DNA from: an uncultured Planctomycetaceae bacterium | GTDB lineage: Bacteria; Planctomycetota; Planctomycetia; Planctomycetales; Planctomycetaceae | Reading direction: 5' to 3' | Assembly (NCBI GenBank): GCA_903921605.1 | Contig: CAIXQV010001283.1 | Span: 1-9,401, forward strand | DNA: 9,401 bases | In this document: in pieces, positions 5,247 to 9,401 of the stretch | How the letters are laid out: each line of letters begins with the position of its first letter | How positions within the stretch are numbered: the stretch's first letter is position 1 | Made by a program: the position numbers and the translations under genes | Notes under the pieces: model-generated | What the model was told of the DNA's origin: nothing | Database searches by the model: none | What the model saw: the letters and a program-made list of their open reading frames with translations, nothing else

Positions 5247-7451
5247 CTACGGCTTAAACCTGATGATGGTGATACGCCAAGTTAATATTGGCTCTGAGCC
5301 CGGTTTGTTCAATGTCGAAAACATGATTCCAACTTCGTCCGTGTTTGCGAATCCAGACCATGAACTAAGATAGACGTCTGGTTCCCCGACCGGAGTTACA
5401 AGCACATGATCCCCGGCTTGCACTCCAACCCATGTAAATCTCCAAACATGATTTTGCCCGTTAAGGCTGATTGCTGACCCAAGAGTAGCCGTTATACCTG
5501 AAATGAAGAGTATCTCGGCCGAACCCGTTCCATCAACGCCTGATCCAAACTTAATTCCACCTGTTCCCGGATTAAGGTTGATTTTACCTGATGCCCCCGT
5601 CGTAAGCGAGATGGGATCTGTTGATCCGGACGTAAGTGTGAGGCTGTCGGATGCTTGTATGTCAATATCGTTCGTTGCAGTCAGTGTCATGTCGCTGCCA
5701 GCAGCGATCGAAACGGCGGCTGTAGCAGATGCAACCAAGCTGACTGAGAGATTGAGAATTAAACTCTCGCCAGTTACCGTTGTGATTCCCGTAACCCCTA
5801 CAGCAATTCCCAGATAGTTGCTGGCGTCGTAACCAATTCGAAATTGCTCTGTTGTGCTGATTACGTGAAGTTTGGCCGATGTCGTTGATGTACCGATACC
5901 GACGTTCCCGCCCGTCGTATTCAAGCGAATGGCTGTTGTCCCGGTCGTCTGGATTGAAGTGTTACCGGATGCGTCGACGGTGAATGAAGCGTAATTGCTG
6001 GCGTCATACCCAAGCCGCAGCTGCTCCGTTGTGGCCACAACACTGACCTTTGCAGTTGTGGTCGTGGTCCCGATGACAAGACTGCCCTGAAAATGATTCG
6101 CCGCAGTACCGGCCATGTAGCAATTGTATTTGTTTGTTCCAGACGACACGTTTCCGTAGAACGATGCTCTTAATCCTGAACCAGTCGTCAAATCGTCAGA
6201 GTAGAATCCAAATTGGTTGGTTGTGGTACTCCCCGCACCAAGCGTCGCATCACGCGAGTGAAATCCAGTTACGTTTGTGAGCGATAATGATGGCCCTGTT
6301 ACCAACGCCGTCGCAGCCCCGGCCCATTCTGTCGATACTGTCAAGTAACCTGACAGGTCGCCAGAAACTTCAAGGCCAGCTGCAGTCTGCGTCAGCCCAC
6401 CACCGGACTTGAGCTTTGCCGAAATTTGGCCAAGTCCGTCGATCTCGATGCCTGTGCCGCTTACCAGCACTTCCATTCCGGAAGCACTCTGCGCTATCCC
6501 GCCCAACGCCTTCAGCTTCGCGGACACCTGCCCTGAACCGTCAAACTCGATTCCCGTGCCACTTACGATAACTTCCAGCCCTGACGCGGTCTGTGATAGC
6601 CCAGAGTTGGTTTTGAGCTTCGCTGCAACTTGCCCCGATCCGTTCAGTTCGATTCCGTTCCCGCTGACAATCACTTCAAGGCCAGTGCCAGACTGAGCGA
6701 GCCCAGCAAGCGATTTCAGCTTCGCGGAAACCTCTCCAGAACCGTTGAATTCGATTCCGGTGCCACTGACGAGAACTTCGAGCCCTGTGCCCGATTGCGA
6801 CAGACCGCTGAGCGTTTTTAGCTTCGCGGAAACCTCTCCAGAACCATTCAGATCGACTCCTAATCCGGAAACAAGTACTTCCATGCCAGTGACTGGAGAT
6901 TGCGACAGTCCACCGAGCGCCTTCAGACGTGCCGCGATATTCCCGCCACCGTCGAAGTAAATCCCCGTGTCACTCACCATGGCCGTCAAGTCGCCAGACG
7001 GATCAAATGTCACCCCAATGTTGGCGACTTTCACAGCAAGCTCATTGCTGCCGTTGATCCATAATCCGTCCTCACTGATTTTCAGTGCCAGCTGGCCATT
7101 GCCGTCAATCTCTATTCCATCGCCAGTTACATCGAGCGTGAGGGCGGCATCAGCGTTGTACTTCAGCCCGTCACCAATCAGCAGCGATAGCTCGCCTGAC
7201 TCACTGATTGCCAGCCCGCTGCCTGACAACAGAAGATCCAGCTGGGCTGACTCATTGATAGTAATTCCACGGTTGCTCAGCCGAAGCGCTATCTTGCCAT
7301 CGCGATCGATGTAAACCCCCTGATTTGTAATAATCAGATTCGGCTTTGATAACGTCCCGAAGTTCTTGCGAGCAACAGTGGATCCATCAGCGTCCTGGAT
7401 GATTCTCCCAAGACCGACGGACATAGCATTTTCTGGTAGCTCAGCTGCCAT
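5247..7451 (-). CDS. Phage tail fibre/receptor-binding protein with 17-residue beta-repeat shaft
   Basis: This is probably a trimeric fibre that recognises the host surface. The start at ATG 7451-7449 overlaps the previous stop by one base (TAATG), with GGAG at 7464-7461. Residues 1-43 would be the virion-attachment part. Residues 44-365 are a near-unbroken series of 17-residue units such as GTGIEFNGSGEVSAKLK, alternating Gly turns with short hydrophobic strands; this resembles the triple-beta-spiral shafts of viral fibres. Residues 366-460 are a Gly/Thr/Ser beta-rich segment. Residues 461-550 hold two copies of a 59-residue-spaced motif with TTEQ and YDASNY, including GGNVGIGTSTTSAKLHV, a wording typical of phage tail fibres. 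Residues 570-645 are further beta-rich repeats, and about 655-734 a compact beta domain ending TWRITIIRF, likely the distal tip. No peptidase-S74-type self-cleaving chaperone is seen. Confidence 0.85.
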   Translation of the reverse strand: MAAELPENAMSVGLGRIIQDADGSTVARKNFGTLSKPNLIITNQGVYIDRDGKIALRLSNRGITINESAQLDLLLSGSGLAISESGELSLLIGDGLKYNADAALTLDVTGDGIEIDGNGQLALKISEDGLWINGSNELAVKVANIGVTFDPSGDLTAMVSDTGIYFDGGGNIAARLKALGGLSQSPVTGMEVLVSGLGVDLNGSGEVSAKLKTLSGLSQSGTGLEVLVSGTGIEFNGSGEVSAKLKSLAGLAQSGTGLEVIVSGNGIELNGSGQVAAKLKTNSGLSQTASGLEVIVSGTGIEFDGSGQVSAKLKALGGIAQSASGMEVLVSGTGIEIDGLGQISAKLKSGGGLTQTAAGLEVSGDLSGYLTVSTEWAGAATALVTGPSLSLTNVTGFHSRDATLGAGSTTTNQFGFYSDDLTTGSGLRASFYGNVSSGTNKYNCYMAGTAANHFQGSLVIGTTTTTAKVSVVATTEQLRLGYDASNYASFTVDASGNTSIQTTGTTAIRLNTTGGNVGIGTSTTSAKLHVISTTEQFRIGYDASNYLGIAVGVTGITTVTGESLILNLSVSLVASATAAVSIAAGSDMTLTATNDIDIQASDSLTLTSGSTDPISLTTGASGKINLNPGTGGIKFGSGVDGTGSAEILFISGITATLGSAISLNGQNHVWRFTWVGVQAGDHVLVTPVGEPDVYLSSWSGFANTDEVGIMFSTLNKPGSEPILTWRITIIRFKP
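5814..6053 (-). repeat. Two copies of a fibre motif 177 bp (59 residues) apart
   Basis: Residues 467-487 (6053-5991) and 526-546 (5876-5814) share the pattern AK, four or five hydrophobic-rich residues, then TTEQ, R-Leu/Ile-GYDASNY. Between them lies GGNVGIGT. It is a beta-rich modular part of the distal fibre. Confidence 0.75.
6357..7322 (-). repeat. Array of 17-residue (51-bp) fibre-shaft repeats
   Basis: Residues 44-178 are eight single 17-residue units (one has 16), for example DGIEIDGNGQLALKISE and TGIYFDGGGNIAARLKA. Residues 179-348 are five 34-residue pairs made of two alternating 17-residue types, for example TLSGLSQSGTGLEVLVS followed by GTGIEFNGSGEVSAKLK. Residues 349-365 are a final half unit that leads into the head region. 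Confidence 0.9.
6408..6917 (-). repeat. Five tandem 102-bp units in the fibre shaft
   Basis: The 34-residue pairs correspond to an exact 102-bp period. Adjacent units share stretches of identical DNA: the 25 bases at 6719-6743 recur at 6821-6845. Similarity at DNA level indicates relatively recent duplication or recombination between units, unlike the older single 17-residue repeats before them. Confidence 0.88.
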
Positions 7452-7453
7452 TA
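7449..7453 (-). promoter_or_regulatory. TAATG stop-start overlap coupling nozzle and fibre genes
   Basis: The TAA stop of the 629-residue gene (7453-7451) shares its last base with the ATG of the fibre gene (7451-7449). This arrangement supports translational coupling, with GGAG at 7464-7461 assisting reinitiation. Confidence 0.8.
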
Positions 7454-9340
7454 TGGAGAACTCCGCATCACTCGTCCCAGTGTGTCGCTGGCCTGTTCAA
7501 CGACAGCCATCAGGCTTTCAATGGCCCATGCTCCAGTCCCCTCAAGTCGAATGTAACCTTGCTCAATGAACGATCGCGGCCAATGACTCTGGTTTTGCCC
7601 AGCACGGAATCGGCCCGAATGTTTTGGCTTTGCTCCTAAAGCCCTCTCGGCGCTTGAGGCTGTGCAAACGCTCCACGTAACGTTGCTGCTTCCCTCGCGG
7701 AGAATCGCCACGATCTCGACCAGCATCAGCCCACTGAATGGTCCGATGTAAACATAGCTTTCGATTGGCGACCCATCATCCGATTCGGAATCGATATCGA
7801 CTTTTCGAATGTAACCGTCTTGGCCGTATTCCAGAATCAGACGTTCTTCCGGACTGTTTCCGGCCAACAGGTGAACCGAACGCGGATTGTGAAGCGGTTG
7901 CAAGTAACTGAACGGCCACCATGCTTCGTTGCGAACATCCCATGTGTAATGAGTCCCGGCCGAGCCATCATTCGGGCTGATGTAGACCCTCACCGCAATT
8001 GCCCTGTCGTCCCATGTAAGCGTGACGGTGTTCGCACTCAGGTCGACGTCGGCCAGTCGTTCATCGATCGTTGTCGATGTCATTCGCTGTGGAATCCCGT
8101 TTTCAGGGTTTATGCGATACACGCCACCGCGAGACCCAAAGAAATAGATAATCCCTTCCGGTGACTGACACCACGCAGCCCCAAACGCTATGCCGGTGAT
8201 TTCTGTAACACTGACGTTTATTCCCCCTTCGGCCGGATTGCCGAGGAACTTCCGAATTGAGTGCGTGCCACCGATTAGCATGATGTCATCCGTGTACGGA
8301 ATCAGTGCCGTCACGATGTCTGGATTCTTGCCATACCCGGATGTGATGTTGCCCGCGATCGCCTGCTGAATTGTCTGAATATCAGGGGCGTAATTCCAAT
8401 CGAATGGATCGCCGACCGCTGACATAAAAATGTTGTGCGGATCAGTCGGAAGTCCGCTCATGACAATTCGACCGCCCCAAACGGCCATCAGCGTACACTT
8501 GGTATCGTTGATTCTGGAGACAAGGCCACCACCAGTATAAGCGCTGCCGCCGTTCAGCCCTGTAAGCTGGAACGTGTTCGTCGTGACTCCTGCAATCGTC
8601 CAGGTTCCATTGGCCGTTGTTTTGCCAAGTGCCCCGGTAATCTGAACCTGATCCCCATTTGCAAGCCCATGGGCCGCAACTGTGACGACGTTTGGTGTTC
8701 CATTTGTAATAGCCGTTATCACCTGCGTGTTAGCCGCCAATGACGGGATAGTTCCGCCCGTCTCTTCTCTTGCAGTCCACGGGACCATCATGTTGGCGCT
8801 GATATCATAATATTTGTACGTCGCCCCATCGCAGAAGTAGATATCCTGAAAGAACGATTCTGCCGCAATCACTCCGCGCACGGGCGAAAGGGCATTTGTT
8901 CCTCCATCAACTGTTGCTGCTCCACTTGGAGTAATCAGACAAACCGTTCCATTTGCGACGGCAACCAGAGTCGTGACACGATCGCCGACCATGCCGGCCG
9001 TGCCTGCCCCAAGATCCCGAGGAATTCCAGCTGCAGTCACTCGCGTCTGGCTGGCTGGACTGCTTCCTGCCGTTGTTTCTCTGATTCCCAAGTTGACATT
9101 ACCAACCGAGTGAATCAAGCATTGGCCAGCATCATCCCCAGACACGCGATCAGGACAATACTTTGCCAGCCCTGCTCGAGCAGCCCCACGATTACGTCCA
9201 GTCGTTGGGTCGAAGCCCACGACATTGCTGCACTTTGCCGTTGTGTGGGTTCCTTGCTGGCCACCCTTTTGACGCAGGAAGGCCATGGACTCATCGAGTC
9301 CTTTAAGCGGCCACTGAAGCTCAATCTTTTTGGCTGGCAT
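7451..9340 (-). CDS. Probable beta-propeller tail nozzle / packaged-DNA stabilisation protein with E1-FCCH-like module (629 aa)
   Basis: This likely sits at the head-tail channel, closing or extending it. Residues 1-60 (PLKGLDESMAFLRQ, then VVGFDPTTGRNRGAARAGL) are a start style I associate with phage virion proteins of this kind. Residues 206-273 (ITAITNGTPNVVTVAAHGL, GDQVQITG, NTFQLTG, GGLVS) match the small beta module often annotated as ubiquitin-activating E1 FCCH-like in phage proteins. Residues 280-530 are beta-rich with blade-like repeats: GGRIVMSGLPTDP, AVGDPFDW (308-315), DDIMLIGGTHSIRKF, GIIYFFGSRGGVYRI and AWWPFSYL. P22 gp10- and T7 gp12-like nozzles have comparable propellers; homology is inferred, not tested. 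I chose ATG 9340-9338, one base after the upstream stop (TAATATG), over TTG 9355, which would overlap that gene. No strong ribosome site precedes it, so coupled reinitiation is likely. Confidence 0.75.
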   Translation of the reverse strand: MPAKKIELQWPLKGLDESMAFLRQKGGQQGTHTTAKCSNVVGFDPTTGRNRGAARAGLAKYCPDRVSGDDAGQCLIHSVGNVNLGIRETTAGSSPASQTRVTAAGIPRDLGAGTAGMVGDRVTTLVAVANGTVCLITPSGAATVDGGTNALSPVRGVIAAESFFQDIYFCDGATYKYYDISANMMVPWTAREETGGTIPSLAANTQVITAITNGTPNVVTVAAHGLANGDQVQITGALGKTTANGTWTIAGVTTNTFQLTGLNGGSAYTGGGLVSRINDTKCTLMAVWGGRIVMSGLPTDPHNIFMSAVGDPFDWNYAPDIQTIQQAIAGNITSGYGKNPDIVTALIPYTDDIMLIGGTHSIRKFLGNPAEGGINVSVTEITGIAFGAAWCQSPEGIIYFFGSRGGVYRINPENGIPQRMTSTTIDERLADVDLSANTVTLTWDDRAIAVRVYISPNDGSAGTHYTWDVRNEAWWPFSYLQPLHNPRSVHLLAGNSPEERLILEYGQDGYIRKVDIDSESDDGSPIESYVYIGPFSGLMLVEIVAILREGSSNVTWSVCTASSAERALGAKPKHSGRFRAGQNQSHWPRSFIEQGYIRLEGTGAWAIESLMAVVEQASDTLGRVMRSSP

Positions 9341-9341
9341 A

Positions 9342-9401
9342 TTAAGGGACCACAAATGTCATGTTGACAATGAGATGATCGCCCGAACCTACGATAGTCG
9401 G
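9342..9401 (-). CDS. 3' end of an upstream phage gene (last 19 residues)
   Basis: Read on the minus strand from the window edge, one frame runs into TAA at 9344-9342 and codes for PTIVGSGDHLIVNMTFVVP. The stop is one base before the ATG of the next gene, matching the compact spacing throughout the window. The short beta-like ending would suit a structural protein, but 19 residues are too few to name it. Only its position in the operon supports it. Confidence 0.55.
   Translation of the reverse strand, partial: PTIVGSGDHLIVNMTFVVP

Noticed and set aside
6409..7314. Series of Pro/Ser-rich plus-strand frames
   Set aside because: They are repeated shadows of the fibre shaft units; the 17-residue periodicity with Gly turns makes sense only on the minus strand.
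9353..9355. TTG start for the nozzle gene, five codons upstream
   Set aside because: It has no ribosome site and would overlap the upstream gene; the ATG at 9340 fits the tight stop-start spacing seen at the other junctions.

Overview
The window looks like part of the virion-structure region of a tailed bacteriophage, or of a prophage or environmental phage contig, probably podovirus-like. Every gene I can support lies on the minus strand, so transcription runs from high to low coordinates. The genes are packed with gaps of 1 to 36 bases or a 1-base overlap, and no promoter or intrinsic terminator is visible between them. I see no integrase, tRNA, rRNA, insertion sequence, CRISPR array or obvious host metabolic gene. 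The host cannot be named from this sequence. The use of purine-rich Shine-Dalgarno sites shows only that it is bacterial.

Layout in order of transcription: (1) the last 19 codons of an upstream gene (9401-9342); (2) a 629-residue protein (9340-7451) with the look of a beta-propeller tail nozzle or DNA-stabilisation protein, carrying an E1-FCCH-like module; (3) a 734-residue tail fibre (7451-5247) whose shaft is built from nearly unbroken 17-residue beta repeats, eight single and then paired into five 34-residue (102-bp) units; (4) a 471-residue protein (5225-3810) whose C-terminal half is 17 in-register 11-residue repeats; (5) a 591-residue Gln/Arg-rich protein (3792-2017), also with 11-residue periodicity; (6) the first 660 codons of a large protein (1980-1, running off the window) with a helical N-terminus, a Gly/Ala-rich segment like those of large phage internal-virion or polyvalent proteins, and a Pro/Glu-rich linker.

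A nozzle followed by fibre and then several long helical proteins resembles the order of tail and internal-core (DNA-ejection) genes in short-tailed phages. I therefore infer that the three proteins after the fibre are virion-internal or ejection proteins. This rests on position and architecture, not on recognised homology.

The most unusual spot is at 137-388, inside the open frame of the large protein. A 37-codon Lys/Gly-rich ORF sits in the +1 frame, preceded by the best Shine-Dalgarno site in the window. It is followed 35 bases after its stop by a perfect 13-bp inverted repeat with a 12-base loop. A smaller 8-bp palindrome lies upstream of it. This looks like an overlapping small gene with its own RNA signals embedded in a virion gene.
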